Shown here in pieces: positions 53,915 through 62,742 of a stretch of DNA of 64,000 bases. The stretch's first letter is position 1; each line of letters begins with the position of its first letter. Made by a program: the position numbers and the translations under genes. The DNA is taken from assembly GCF_020166495.1 (NCBI RefSeq), contig NZ_JAINZS010000002.1, forward strand, positions 62,001-126,000, given 5' to 3'. The stretch comes from Robertkochia aurantiaca (GTDB lineage: Bacteria > Bacteroidota > Bacteroidia > Flavobacteriales > Flavobacteriaceae). Below the pieces are notes generated by a model. The model did no database searches and was not told the DNA's origin. It worked only from the letters and a program-made list of their open reading frames with translations.

Positions 53915-54561
53915 TAATCTTCTCTGAATTTTTTTATAGAGGTTAAGTTTTCTTCTAGTTTTTGGGCCAGTTTCGATACATGAATCCCATCCATCAGGGC
54001 ATGATGCCCGTGAACCGAAACAGGTATCGACCAATCATCGTTCTCTCTGAATACCTTTCCGAAGGCTATTTTCGGAATACTATCCTGTATACGATAATTC
54101 CTGGCATGAGAAAGGGAGGTGAACTTCAGCCAGGGCAACGATGTGCAATGAATGGTATCCGGTCTTTCGGCTGAAGGAAACAAATCATCAGATTCCCGAA
54201 CCCGGGTCACTTCTTTTGCTGCCTCTTTCATAAATCGCCGGCGATCCTGATAATACTCCATATACGAAAACCCGAAGGTTTCATCGTCTCTGGCAATGGT
54301 GGGGGAAATACTGATCTGATCATACACCCTGATCTCATCTTCTGCCATGCGGTATCGAAATTCTTCAATTTCATTAGCCGCTTTAAGAGCCGCGTAAATA
54401 TAATTTAAAAAAAGTGATTCACCAGTTTCTTTACACCACTCATACATTTCGGTCAGCCTCACATCAAAGGTTAATCCGAAGAAAGGTTCGTCAAATTCTT
54501 TAAAGAATTCGTAATGAGGTCTTCTCTTCCAGCTGCTTATATCCAGTGCACGGTAACTCAT
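53914..54561 (-). CDS. Chloramphenicol acetyltransferase-like protein
   Basis: A 215-residue CAT-fold acetyltransferase. The catalytic motif is VSVHGHHALMDGIHVSKL (HHxxxDG); the N-terminal half has FEPF-like DEPFFGLTFDVRLTEMYEWC, and residues 92-140 carry the characteristic SISPTIARDDETFGFSYMEYYQD. In this operon context (kdsB, HAD, kdnB), I do not read it as a resistance gene; acetylation of a sugar amine is an alternative. It overlaps the HAD gene by 4 bp and kdnB by 1 bp. Confidence 0.85.
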   Translation of the reverse strand: MSYRALDISSWKRRPHYEFFKEFDEPFFGLTFDVRLTEMYEWCKETGESLFLNYIYAALKAANEIEEFRYRMAEDEIRVYDQISISPTIARDDETFGFSYMEYYQDRRRFMKEAAKEVTRVRESDDLFPSAERPDTIHCTSLPWLKFTSLSHARNYRIQDSIPKIAFGKVFRENDDWSIPVSVHGHHALMDGIHVSKLAQKLEENLTSIKKFRED

Positions 54562-55256
54562 AGCAACTTTAAAACCTCACTGATATTATCGATGGTCTTA
54601 TAACCACCATTGTCGTCATCATCGTGCACCATCTCATGAGCCCAGGTCGTGTGAAAAGGCACGTGTATAGCCTTAGCTCCGATATTAATGATCGGCAGAA
54701 CATCTGATTTCAAAGAGTTTCCGATCATCAGAAATTCTTCGCATTGAATTTCCAGATGCTCCAGCAGATTTTTATAATTATCTTCTTTCTTATCGCTGAG
54801 TACTTCTATATGGTGAAAGTATTCTGAAAGTCCTGATTTTTCGAGTTTTCTTTCCTGGTCCAGCAAATCGCCCTTGGTAAGCAGTATGAGCCTGTACTTT
54901 CCGGATAATTCCTTCAGTACTGATTCAACACCATCTAAAACCTCTACCGGTTTACGAATCATATCTTTCCCGATATCGAGTATTTTGGTCAGGGTATTAC
55001 TATCTACCCGGCCGTTTGAAAGTTCAATCGCAGTCTCGATCATCGACAACATAAAACCCTTGATACCATACCCGTAAATATCCAGGTTATCGATCTCTTT
55101 TTTAAACAACTCCTGGTCTATTTTATTTTCGGTTTCGTATGCTGAAAGCAGCCGGGCAAATTCATGCTCAGATTCCCTGAAATACGTCTCATTCACCCAC
55201 AAGGTATCATCAGCATCAAAACCAACCACCTTTATCTTGCTGTAATCTACTTCCAT
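54558..55256 (-). CDS. HAD family hydrolase
   Basis: A 232-residue cytoplasmic phosphatase of the YjjG/haloacid-dehalogenase type. Motif I is [14 protein letters not shown], motif [11 protein letters not shown], the Lys region ESEHEF...SLKSDVLP, and motif [14 protein letters not shown]. The cap domain covers about residues 25-100. It overlaps kdsB by 10 bp and the CAT-like gene by 4 bp. A Kdo-8-phosphate phosphatase role is possible from context, but it is not the usual small KdsC. Confidence 0.9.
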   Translation of the reverse strand: MEVDYSKIKVVGFDADDTLWVNETYFRESEHEFARLLSAYETENKIDQELFKKEIDNLDIYGYGIKGFMLSMIETAIELSNGRVDSNTLTKILDIGKDMIRKPVEVLDGVESVLKELSGKYRLILLTKGDLLDQERKLEKSGLSEYFHHIEVLSDKKEDNYKNLLEHLEIQCEEFLMIGNSLKSDVLPIINIGAKAIHVPFHTTWAHEMVHDDDDNGGYKTIDNISEVLKLL

Positions 55257-55975
55257 TGCTTCTTCGCCTTTTCCAGATCTTCCGGGGTATCGATCTCAAT
55301 CCCTTCAGAAGTAGTTACCACCATTTTAATTTTTCTACCGTACTCAAGATACCTGATGGCCTCGATCTTTTCTGTGGCTTCCAGAGGCTGCATCTTCAGC
55401 TTTTTGAAATCGACGATTGCCTCCTTGCGAAATGCATAGATTCCCTTATGTTTATAATATACTGCCCCGACCTCTTTAGCCCGGGGATAAGGAATAGGCG
55501 AACGGGAAAAATATAAGGCGAAACTGCGATGGTCGACTATCACCTTAACCGTATTGGGATCATTGATCTCTTCCCAGTCATCGATCGGCGTCATCAAAGA
55601 TGCCAGATCGATCTCCCTGTCAGGATCTTCCCTGAACACCTCGATCACCTTTTCGAGGCTTTCCCGGTCTGTGAAAGGTTCATCTCCCTGAACGTTGACG
55701 ACGATATCGACATCCATATCAGCCACAGCCTCAGCGATACGGTCACTACCGCAGTCATGTTCTTCCTGGCTCATCATGGCTTTACCACCGTGATCCCTGA
55801 CGGTATCGAAGATGATATCACTATCGGTGACCACAATGACCTCGTCGAAAAGACCGGTATTGACCGCTGCCTCATAGGTTCTGACTATCACGGGCTTCCC
55901 GGCCAGGTCTTGCATGAGTTTTCCCGGAAAACGGGACGCTGCGTATCTTGCCGGGATCATAGAAATTATTTTCAT
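55247..55975 (-). CDS. kdsB: 3-deoxy-manno-octulosonate cytidylyltransferase
   Basis: A 242-residue CMP-Kdo synthetase. The N-terminal [23 protein letters not shown] binds [29 protein letters not shown] and [14 protein letters not shown] are family hallmarks. It activates Kdo for transfer to lipid A. In Shewanella, where kdnA and kdnB are present, KdsB prefers 8-amino-Kdo; the neighbouring kdnB makes that preference possible here too. It is the first gene of the operon that runs leftward to 52285. Confidence 0.95.
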   Translation of the reverse strand: MKIISMIPARYAASRFPGKLMQDLAGKPVIVRTYEAAVNTGLFDEVIVVTDSDIIFDTVRDHGGKAMMSQEEHDCGSDRIAEAVADMDVDIVVNVQGDEPFTDRESLEKVIEVFREDPDREIDLASLMTPIDDWEEINDPNTVKVIVDHRSFALYFSRSPIPYPRAKEVGAVYYKHKGIYAFRKEAIVDFKKLKMQPLEATEKIEAIRYLEYGRKIKMVVTTSEGIEIDTPEDLEKAKKQWK

Positions 55976-56026
55976 CGGTTTTTATTGAATGATCGATTGT
56001 GAACAAAAATAAGGTATTCATCCCTT

Positions 56027-56596
56027 TTAAGTTCGCTTTCTGCCTCTGAGTTTTTTAAACGACCAGAACATGGCTGCAAGGATGATGACAACCAGTATGA
56101 TAGCCAGAACGGGAGCAAAAATAGAAACAAGACTCATAGTAGCAGCTCCGGCTGTTTCAACACTTGAAACAACAGGATTTCCCAGACCGGCGGTGGTTGC
56201 AGTCGAAGTGAGCCGCGTACCTGCCGAGGCACCCTTAATAGCCATGGCAGTGCCTCCGCCAGCTATTATTGCCAGTGACCAGACCACCAGCGGATCCATC
56301 TGTGTGGCCGTGGCAACCATCACAGCCGTTCCGGCTATGGCTGCCAGTGGTACGGCAAGTGTATCCAGTAAATTATCTACCCAGGGAATGTAATAAGCGA
56401 GTATTTCGGCTAACATAGCTACTCCCAGGGTAATGATTGCAGGAAGAGACCCCAGCCAAAGCCAGCTATCATTGAGTTCCCATAAATTGAAATAAGCAGC
56501 CATACTCAATGCGAACAGGGGTAAAAAAACCCTGAAGCCTGCAGAGGCGGCGAGCCCTATTCCTAAAAAGATACTGATAATCGATTCTGTTTCCAT
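56027..56596 (-). CDS. DUF4126 family membrane protein
   Basis: A 189-residue protein with about five hydrophobic helices. The opening LGIGLAASAGFRVFLPLFALSMAAYF and the Ala/Gly-rich GGTAMAIKGASAGTRLTSTATTAGLGNPVVSSVET are typical of DUF4126, an inner-membrane family of unknown function. A short C-terminal basic tail (KKLRGRKRT) follows the last helix. It appears transcribed separately from its neighbours. Confidence 0.88.
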   Translation of the reverse strand: METESIISIFLGIGLAASAGFRVFLPLFALSMAAYFNLWELNDSWLWLGSLPAIITLGVAMLAEILAYYIPWVDNLLDTLAVPLAAIAGTAVMVATATQMDPLVVWSLAIIAGGGTAMAIKGASAGTRLTSTATTAGLGNPVVSSVETAGAATMSLVSIFAPVLAIILVVIILAAMFWSFKKLRGRKRT

Positions 56597-56660
56597 GTGG
56601 TTTGTTTAAGCTGTACTCCTATAAATGTATAAACTTTTAGGGAGTCAGTAGCAGAACCGT

Positions 56661-58085
56661 CTATTCCTCGAAAGAATCGTCTTTGAACCCGATAAGGTAA
56701 ACTTTTTCCCGGGCCCTGGTAACGGCTGTATACAGCCAGCGCATATAATCTTTATCGATCCCGTTAGGCAGATAGGGCTGCTCGATAAAAACATTCTGCC
56801 ACTGTCCACCCTGGCTTTTGTGACAGGTGATCGCATAGGAGAATTTCACCTGAAGTGCATTGAAGTACTTGTTCTTTTTGATTTGCATAAACTTCCGGTA
56901 ATTTGAAGTTTCTTCCTGATAGTCTTTCATCACTTCCTGATACAGCTGGTTATTCTGCTCATAGGTAAGCGCAGGCGTTTCAGCTGCTATGGTATCGAGT
57001 AGCAGCACCGTTTCAAAAGGCTTCATACGAGGATAATCGACCATTCTAACCTTGACCTCTGCAAAACGAAACCCGTAAAGCTCTTTAATGGCGAAAAGCT
57101 CCAGGATCTCAATAATATCACCATTAGCTACAAAACCTGCTTCTGAACTGGATTTGAGCCAGAAATAATTATTCCGGACAACCATTAGATAATCCCCCGG
57201 GGAAATTTCGTTTTCCTGAAATAAGATACGTGCCCTGATCTGCTGGTTGTACAGATTTGCTCTTTTATTCGACCGCACAATAATCGCTGTTTCTTCCAGT
57301 CCGGCATTATCAAAAGCCGATTGAATGGCATCCTGTATCTCATACCCGTCACGCAGCCGAACGATATCGTCAAATTCATCGGTTCTGAATTTGAATTCTT
57401 CAAAAAAATCACTTTGTATTTGTTCCCTGATATTGGTGGCATTGTACAAAATACCGGAGTTAAGCTGCTGTCGCATCACCTCCTCCAACTCGATCTGCAG
57501 AACCTCTTTTGCATATCGCAAGCCCAGGGTATCAGCCTCCAGGGCGGGACTCACATCCAGACCTACCGGAGGTAACTGTGCGGTATCACCAATCAGTAAC
57601 AACTTACAATTATGCCCTGAATACACGTAGGTGATCAGATCATCGAGCAGGGAACCGTTGTCAAACATTTTTGAGTCAGATGCCACATCGGGAATCATAG
57701 AGGCCTCATCGACTATGAAAAGGGTGTTCTTATGTTTATTCGGAGCCAATACGAATTTAACTCCGGAACCCTTCTGTTTCTTCGGAAAGTAAATATGCTT
57801 ATGAATGGTATACGCAGCCCGTCCTGAATAATTGGTGATCACTTTAGCCGCCCTTCCTGTCGGGGCGAGAAGAACCGATTTTTTCATGGTCTTCCATAAA
57901 TAAGTAACCAGCACACCTATTATAGTAGTCTTACCCGTACCGGCATACCCCTTTAAGAGAAATACTTCATCCTTTTCAAGGGAAAAAACAAAATCAGCGA
58001 GTTGTTGCAGTACCAGGTCCTGCTCAACGGTGGGGTTGTGCGGAAAATTCTCTTTCAGTAGTTTGTAAAATGAGGCTGCATCCAT
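56661..58085 (-). CDS. RecD/PIF1-like superfamily I helicase
   Basis: A 474-residue cytoplasmic ATPase. Walker A is LLKGYAGTGKTTIIGVLV, the DEAS box is FIVDEASMIP, and GDTAQLPPVG is motif III. Later motifs include TAIIVRSNKRANLYNQQIRARILF, YAITCHKSQGGQWQNVFIEQP (motif V) and WLYTAVTRAREKVYLIG (motif VI). The layout is like short bacterial RecD2/PIF1-type 5'-3' helicases without the long N-terminal domain. It is read singly, divergent from the 58195 gene. Confidence 0.92.
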   Translation of the reverse strand: MDAASFYKLLKENFPHNPTVEQDLVLQQLADFVFSLEKDEVFLLKGYAGTGKTTIIGVLVTYLWKTMKKSVLLAPTGRAAKVITNYSGRAAYTIHKHIYFPKKQKGSGVKFVLAPNKHKNTLFIVDEASMIPDVASDSKMFDNGSLLDDLITYVYSGHNCKLLLIGDTAQLPPVGLDVSPALEADTLGLRYAKEVLQIELEEVMRQQLNSGILYNATNIREQIQSDFFEEFKFRTDEFDDIVRLRDGYEIQDAIQSAFDNAGLEETAIIVRSNKRANLYNQQIRARILFQENEISPGDYLMVVRNNYFWLKSSSEAGFVANGDIIEILELFAIKELYGFRFAEVKVRMVDYPRMKPFETVLLLDTIAAETPALTYEQNNQLYQEVMKDYQEETSNYRKFMQIKKNKYFNALQVKFSYAITCHKSQGGQWQNVFIEQPYLPNGIDKDYMRWLYTAVTRAREKVYLIGFKDDSFEE

Positions 58086-58133
58086 GAAGTTCCGTTAGGG
58101 TTCAAAAATAGGAATGTTTTTTTGGCCATAACT

Positions 58134-58162
58134 TTTGTTAAAGAAAAAAAATTGTAGATTTG
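58134..58162 (+). promoter_or_regulatory. Candidate promoter for the 58195-60192 gene cluster
   Basis: TTTG (58134-58137) is followed after 17 nt by TAGATTTG (58155-58162), an exact -7 consensus. It is 32 bp upstream of the ATG at 58195. Confidence 0.6.
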
Positions 58163-58194
58163 CGATAAACCACGTTAAATCTATAACTAATAAA

Positions 58195-58842
58195 ATGAAG
58201 ACAGTATTACAAATCGTCCTGTGGCTATTAAGCATCTTTTTCGCATACCAGATTTATAATTCGGTAATGGAACCAATTCGTTTTGATAAGGTTAAAAAGA
58301 AGCGTTATTCCGCAGTTATTGATCGGTTAAAAGATATCAGAGATGCTCAGGAAGCACATCGTGTGATCAACCAGAAGTATGCTTCTAATTTTGATAACCT
58401 GATCGCCTTTATTGATACTGCTCAGTTTACAATCACCCAGCAACGCGATTCATCTTTCATGGAGTATGATAAAGTATATCGTATTGAGATGGAACGCCAG
58501 GTGAAAGTTATCGACACCCTTGGGTTTATTCCTGTAAAAGATTCACTCTTTAAGAATACAGACTACACCAAACTTGCGAAAGTTCCTTATGCTCAGAACG
58601 ATGCTGAGTTCAAGATGGAAGCAGATATTCTCGACAAGAACGGTTATAAAGCTTCTGTATTCGAAGCTTCAGTTGATAAAGCTGTAGTGCTGTACGATCA
58701 ACCTGAAGAACTGGTTGAACTGGAGAAGCAGGTAATCGACGTGGAAGAAGTAAACGGACCTGAGATTAAGGTAGGTAGTTTGCAAGAAGTTAGTACCAGC
58801 GGTAACTGGCCACCATATTATGACACAAACGGAAAGAAATAA
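58195..58842 (+). CDS. Single-pass membrane protein of unknown function
   Basis: A 215-residue protein starting MKTVLQIVLWLLSIFFAYQIYNSV, a membrane anchor. The soluble part (about 30-215) has KKRYSAVIDRLKDIRDAQEAHRVINQKYASNFDNLIAF and KLAKVPYAQNDAEFKMEADIL, with no enzymatic motif. The length and the pattern of one anchor plus a helical stalk recall periplasmic accessory proteins, but I cannot name a family with confidence. It overlaps the DUF3822 gene by 23 bp, so the two are co-translated. Confidence 0.75.
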   Translation: MKTVLQIVLWLLSIFFAYQIYNSVMEPIRFDKVKKKRYSAVIDRLKDIRDAQEAHRVINQKYASNFDNLIAFIDTAQFTITQQRDSSFMEYDKVYRIEMERQVKVIDTLGFIPVKDSLFKNTDYTKLAKVPYAQNDAEFKMEADILDKNGYKASVFEASVDKAVVLYDQPEELVELEKQVIDVEEVNGPEIKVGSLQEVSTSGNWPPYYDTNGKK

Positions 58843-59653
58843 ATCCACTCATAAAACATTTAAAGAATTGTCCATTCAGGTAAGCTTGAATGGACTTTCT
58901 TTTTGTATTCTCGACACCGCTCACGATAAGGTACTGGTGCTCGAGTCATTTCCTTTTAAGGAAAAAGCTCACCCGGAATCACTGGTGGCAGAGCTTAAGA
59001 AATTAATGGAACATGACGATATCAGGGAATCTGACTTTCGGGCCGTTAGAGTGGTTCATGAGAATGAATTGAACACCTTTGTACCCAAACCGCTTTTCAG
59101 CGAAAGCAACCTGGCAGATTACCTGAAATACCACATCAAGATCCTGGAGAACGATTATATCAATTATGACGAATTAAAGGAGCTCGAGATGTTCAATGTG
59201 TTTATTCCATTCACCAATGTGAACAACTATATCTACGATCAATTCGGAAGTTTTGAGTATAAGCACGCTGCCACTGTACTGATCGAAAGTCTGCTCAAAA
59301 AGCGCAGAAAAGACGAAGGTGAGGCGATGTATGTTCAGGTGGGAGAGCAACAATTCAACATTACAGTGATAAGGGGTAATAAGCTCATGCTTTATAACAG
59401 TTTCCCGTACCAGGCTCCTGCCGATTTTATTTATTACATTCTTTTCACCTTCGAACAGCTTGAACTCAACCCTGACACCACTACGCTGCACCTTATGGGC
59501 GAGATTGACAAGAACGACGAAAGATACCGCCTTGCCTATAAATATATTCGCAACGTGGTTTTCAGTTCTGAGAAGTGGCCCTATAAAATGGACCGGTATA
59601 TCGACCCGAAGTTGTACAGGCATAATAATCTCGTTTTACTGAATAGTTTTTGA
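58820..59653 (+). CDS. DUF3822 family protein
   Basis: A 277-residue cytoplasmic protein of the Bacteroidota DUF3822 family. Visible family stretches are LSIQVSLNGLSFCILDTAHDKVL, FVPKPLFSESNLADYLKYHIKIL and YVQVGEQQFNITVIRGNKLMLYNSFPYQ. The fold is thought to be ASKHA-like by remote similarity, which I cannot verify here. It overlaps the upstream gene by 23 bp and rsmD by 1 bp (TGATG). Confidence 0.88.
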   Translation: MTQTERNKSTHKTFKELSIQVSLNGLSFCILDTAHDKVLVLESFPFKEKAHPESLVAELKKLMEHDDIRESDFRAVRVVHENELNTFVPKPLFSESNLADYLKYHIKILENDYINYDELKELEMFNVFIPFTNVNNYIYDQFGSFEYKHAATVLIESLLKKRRKDEGEAMYVQVGEQQFNITVIRGNKLMLYNSFPYQAPADFIYYILFTFEQLELNPDTTTLHLMGEIDKNDERYRLAYKYIRNVVFSSEKWPYKMDRYIDPKLYRHNNLVLLNSF

Positions 59654-60192
59654 TGCGAATCATCTCTGGAAAATACAAAGGAAAACGACTCATAGCACCT
59701 GCGAAGCTGCCGGTAAGACCGACCACAGATTTCGCCAAGGAAGCATTATTCAACGTACTTAACAATCACTACCATCTGGACGGACTTCGGGTAATCGACC
59801 TTTTTGCTGGTATCGGCTCCATCAGTTTTGAATTTGCCAGCAGAGGGTGCGAAAGTATTCTGGCTGTCGATAAACACCCGGGCTGCCTGGCTTTCATCAG
59901 AAAAACAGCCGACCAGCTTGACCTGCCTGTAGATACTGTTAAAAGCGATGTCTTTTCATTTCTGGAGCGATATGACGGAAAGGCAGATATAATATTTGCT
60001 GATCCTCCTTATGATTTTCCCGAAAAGGATTTTGCACGAATCGCGGAAATTGTTTTTGAAAAAGACCAACTAGAAGAAGACGGGATGCTGATCATTGAAC
60101 ATTCCAAACATACCAATCTGGAATCATACCCCTATTTTGATAATGCCAGAAAATACGGAGGAAGCGTATTCAGCTTCTTTGAAAAGCCCTGA
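59653..60192 (+). CDS. rsmD: 16S rRNA (guanine(966)-N2)-methyltransferase
   Basis: A 179-residue SAM methyltransferase starting MRIISGKYKGKRLIAPAKLPVRPTTDFAKEALFNVL. The SAM site is VIDLFAGIGSISFEFASRG and the catalytic DPPY lies at residues 117-120 (IFADPPYDFP). It methylates 16S rRNA. The ATG overlaps the DUF3822 stop by one base. RNase P RNA is encoded just downstream on the other strand. Confidence 0.95.
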   Translation: MRIISGKYKGKRLIAPAKLPVRPTTDFAKEALFNVLNNHYHLDGLRVIDLFAGIGSISFEFASRGCESILAVDKHPGCLAFIRKTADQLDLPVDTVKSDVFSFLERYDGKADIIFADPPYDFPEKDFARIAEIVFEKDQLEEDGMLIIEHSKHTNLESYPYFDNARKYGGSVFSFFEKP

Positions 60193-60218
60193 CCCCCTCC
60201 TCTTTTCTGTTGATAACA

Positions 60219-60511
60219 TGCAGGCAATAAGCCGGATTCTGTCCCCCTGAGGGTTCTTATCATTTATCTGGACCAGACATTGCTGTCTGATTCTATCCGC
60301 CTACCCTCCGGCATCGGGCGCGCAACCCTTAAAAGCCGGTATACATGGCGTTGCACCGCGTAGAGTTTACCTGATTTCACTACAGCATTACCTGTACATT
60401 CTTTCTGTTGCACTGGTCCTCGCCTTTCGGCGGACGGCCGTTAGCCGCTACGCTGCGCTGCGGTGTCCGGACTTTCCTTCCCGGCGAACCGGAACGATAA
60501 GATAGCCTGCA
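60219..60511 (-). ncRNA. rnpB: RNase P RNA (bacterial class A)
   Basis: On the minus strand the conserved core GAGGAAAGTCCGGACACC-like block (GAAGGAAAGTCCGGACACC), AGTGCAACAGAAAGA, GGTAAACTC and the 3' block ACAGAATCCGGCTTATTGCC are present in the right order. The ends are drawn at the P1 pairing TGCAGGC (60505-60511) with GCCTGCA (60219-60225). It is the catalytic RNA that trims tRNA 5' ends. The exact ends are approximate by a few bases. Confidence 0.95.
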
Positions 60512-60600
60512 GTACAAAAGTAATATATTGCTTCGAAGAAGACCAGAAAGGCCGGCAAAAACAAAAATGATGCATTTATTTTTTTTAAGCAGGCAATTTT

Positions 60601-60608
60601 TATCTTTG
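60601..60608 (+). promoter_or_regulatory. Candidate -7 element for dnaX, suggesting a nearly leaderless mRNA
   Basis: TATCTTTG exactly matches TAnnTTTG and ends 5 bp before the dnaX ATG at 60614. If it is the -7 element, transcription would begin at or next to the start codon. No clear TTTG is found at -33; the stretch there is T-rich. Confidence 0.5.
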
Positions 60609-60613
60609 TTGAG

Positions 60614-62383
60614 ATGGAACACTTTGTCGTATCAGCCCGAAAATACCGACCCAAAACCTTTAAAGATGTTGTGGGTCAGCAAGCGATCACCAATACCCTG
60701 CTGAATGCAATTGACAACAATCATTTGGCACAGGCATTGTTGTTCTGCGGGCCGCGCGGTGTAGGTAAGACCACCTGCGCAAGAATTCTGGCAAAGAAGA
60801 TCAACCAGGACGGCAATGAAAGAGAAGACGAAGACTTTGCGTTCAACATTTTTGAACTCGATGCCGCCTCGAACAATTCGGTAGACGATATCAGAAACCT
60901 GATCGATCAGGTACGTATACCCCCGCAGGTAGGGAAATACAAGGTATACATTATCGATGAGGTACATATGCTCTCTCAATCGGCATTTAATGCGTTTCTG
61001 AAAACACTTGAAGAACCGCCTAAACACGCGATCTTCATCCTTGCCACCACCGAGAAACACAAGATCATTCCTACCATCCTTTCCCGTTGTCAGATCTTTG
61101 ACTTCAAACGTATCACGGTAAGGGATGCCAAAGAATACCTGGCATACATCGCCGAACAACAAGGCATAGAAGCAGAAGACGATGCCCTGCACATTATCGC
61201 TCAAAAGGCTGATGGCGCCATGAGAGATGCACTTTCGATCTTTGATCGGGTCGTTAGTTTTTCAGGTAAGAACCTAACCAGGAAAGCCGTTACCGAGAAT
61301 CTGAATGTTTTAGACTACGAAACCTTTTTCGATGTAACCGATCTCATTCTTGAGAATAACATTCCTGAACTACTGCTGCGATTTAACAAGATTCTTTCAT
61401 TGGGTTTCGACGGTCACCATTTTATTGCAGGACTTGCTTCTCATTTCAGAGACCTGATGGTTTGCAAGAACCCGGCCACCATAGAGCTTTTAGAGGTGGG
61501 CGAACAAACCCAGATGCGATACCGGGAACAAAGTGCCGCCACCGATATGGCATTCCTGGTGAAGGGCATAGAGCTTGCCAATGAGTGTGACCTCAATTAT
61601 AAAAGCAGCAAAAATCAACGGCTGTTGGTTGAATTATGCCTGATGCAACTCGCCTCCATCACCGCCGATGGAGAAAAAAAAAAGTCTGAGCCATATATAA
61701 TACCTGCCTCCCGATTTGAGGGGAAAGCAGTTCCGGAAAAATCAAAGACTACCTCTAATGCTACTCCCAGGCAGTCGCAACAGGAACCTGCAGAAATTCA
61801 AGCTCCTGAAGACACCGGTCTTGAGAAGCAACAAGAGGAAACCACTCCCGTTACCCCCGATACAGCTTCTGAACCGAAACCCGAAACCGATAAAAAGGTC
61901 AACCTCAAAACACAGGCTCATAAAAAGGTTTCAGGACTGTCACTTTCAAGTATCAGGGCAAAGAAAGAGCATGAAATGAACCGCAGAGAACCCTCTGTCG
62001 ACAATGCTAATCTGCCAAGGGATGAGTTTTCAGAGGATCAGCTGATTGAAGCGTGGAAATCATATGTGCAGATCACCGATGAACAAGGAAAAAAGATTCT
62101 TAGTTCCGCCCTGGGATCAGACACCCCGAAACTGAAATCAGATTATCGTGTGTGGATCGAATTGCCTAATGATACCATGAAAAAGGAAGTGGAAAGAGAT
62201 CAGTACCCCCTGATGGAATACCTGAAGAAAAAGCTGAATAATTACCACCTGCAATTACTCGTTACGGTAAACGAAGAAGTGGCGAAACAATACGCTTTCA
62301 CTCCCCAGGAAAAATATCAGAAAATGCGGGAAAAAAATCCGCTTATCGATGTACTTCGTCAGGAATTCGATCTTGATGTTTAA
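60614..62383 (+). CDS. dnaX: DNA polymerase III subunits gamma/tau
   Basis: A 589-residue clamp-loader ATPase. The AAA domain has LFCGPRGVGKTTCARILAKK (Walker A, about residue 45), YIIDEVHMLS, and the arginine-finger region TILSRCQ. The collar domain follows (about 240-360). The C-terminal tau-like tail is Pro/Glu/Lys-rich. The four Cys that bind zinc in most DnaX proteins are absent; INQDGNEREDEDFAF replaces them, as I recall for flavobacterial relatives. It holds the polymerase at the fork. Confidence 0.95.
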   Translation: MEHFVVSARKYRPKTFKDVVGQQAITNTLLNAIDNNHLAQALLFCGPRGVGKTTCARILAKKINQDGNEREDEDFAFNIFELDAASNNSVDDIRNLIDQVRIPPQVGKYKVYIIDEVHMLSQSAFNAFLKTLEEPPKHAIFILATTEKHKIIPTILSRCQIFDFKRITVRDAKEYLAYIAEQQGIEAEDDALHIIAQKADGAMRDALSIFDRVVSFSGKNLTRKAVTENLNVLDYETFFDVTDLILENNIPELLLRFNKILSLGFDGHHFIAGLASHFRDLMVCKNPATIELLEVGEQTQMRYREQSAATDMAFLVKGIELANECDLNYKSSKNQRLLVELCLMQLASITADGEKKKSEPYIIPASRFEGKAVPEKSKTTSNATPRQSQQEPAEIQAPEDTGLEKQQEETTPVTPDTASEPKPETDKKVNLKTQAHKKVSGLSLSSIRAKKEHEMNRREPSVDNANLPRDEFSEDQLIEAWKSYVQITDEQGKKILSSALGSDTPKLKSDYRVWIELPNDTMKKEVERDQYPLMEYLKKKLNNYHLQLLVTVNEEVAKQYAFTPQEKYQKMREKNPLIDVLRQEFDLDV

Positions 62384-62742
62384 GGTCGGCTTCCTTTCCT
62401 GATATACCAAACCCTTAGTCCGAACATACCAAGAATGAGAGCCGTGAACAACAGGCCAAGAGCCTCTCTGCCTTCTTCTATATTCTTAATATCTCCCTGA
62501 CCTATGGTCACCCCTTCAAAGGTTTCCGGCCACGTCATAACCCCGGCTATCAAAAACAACAGCACGACCATGAATACCAACCACACCGGAAGCCGGTCAA
62601 AAACGAACAGTATTGAAAGAACAGCCGCCAGCAGGTAAATACCGTACCACAATAAGGGATCAGGATCATTGTGCTGTAAAAATGCTGACCATATAAAAAG
62701 CAGGGCAAAGATCAGCGCGAGAGTTTTAAATAACAATTTCAT
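62380..62742 (-). CDS. TMEM220-like membrane protein
   Basis: A 120-residue protein with four hydrophobic helices. The opening LFIWSAFLQHNDPDPLLWYGIYLLAAVLSI contains the family hallmark QxNDPDPxxW. The function of TMEM220 proteins is unknown. It overlaps the end of the phosphatase-superfamily gene by 17 bp, is read after it, and meets dnaX tail to tail with a 4-bp overlap. Confidence 0.85.
   Translation of the reverse strand: MKLLFKTLALIFALLFIWSAFLQHNDPDPLLWYGIYLLAAVLSILFVFDRLPVWLVFMVVLLFLIAGVMTWPETFEGVTIGQGDIKNIEEGREALGLLFTALILGMFGLRVWYIRKGSRP

Noticed and set aside
53914-54561. Chloramphenicol resistance gene
   Set aside because: The HHxxxDG fold is present, but the gene lies in an overlapping Kdo operon with no mobile-element signs, so a metabolic acetyltransferase is more likely.
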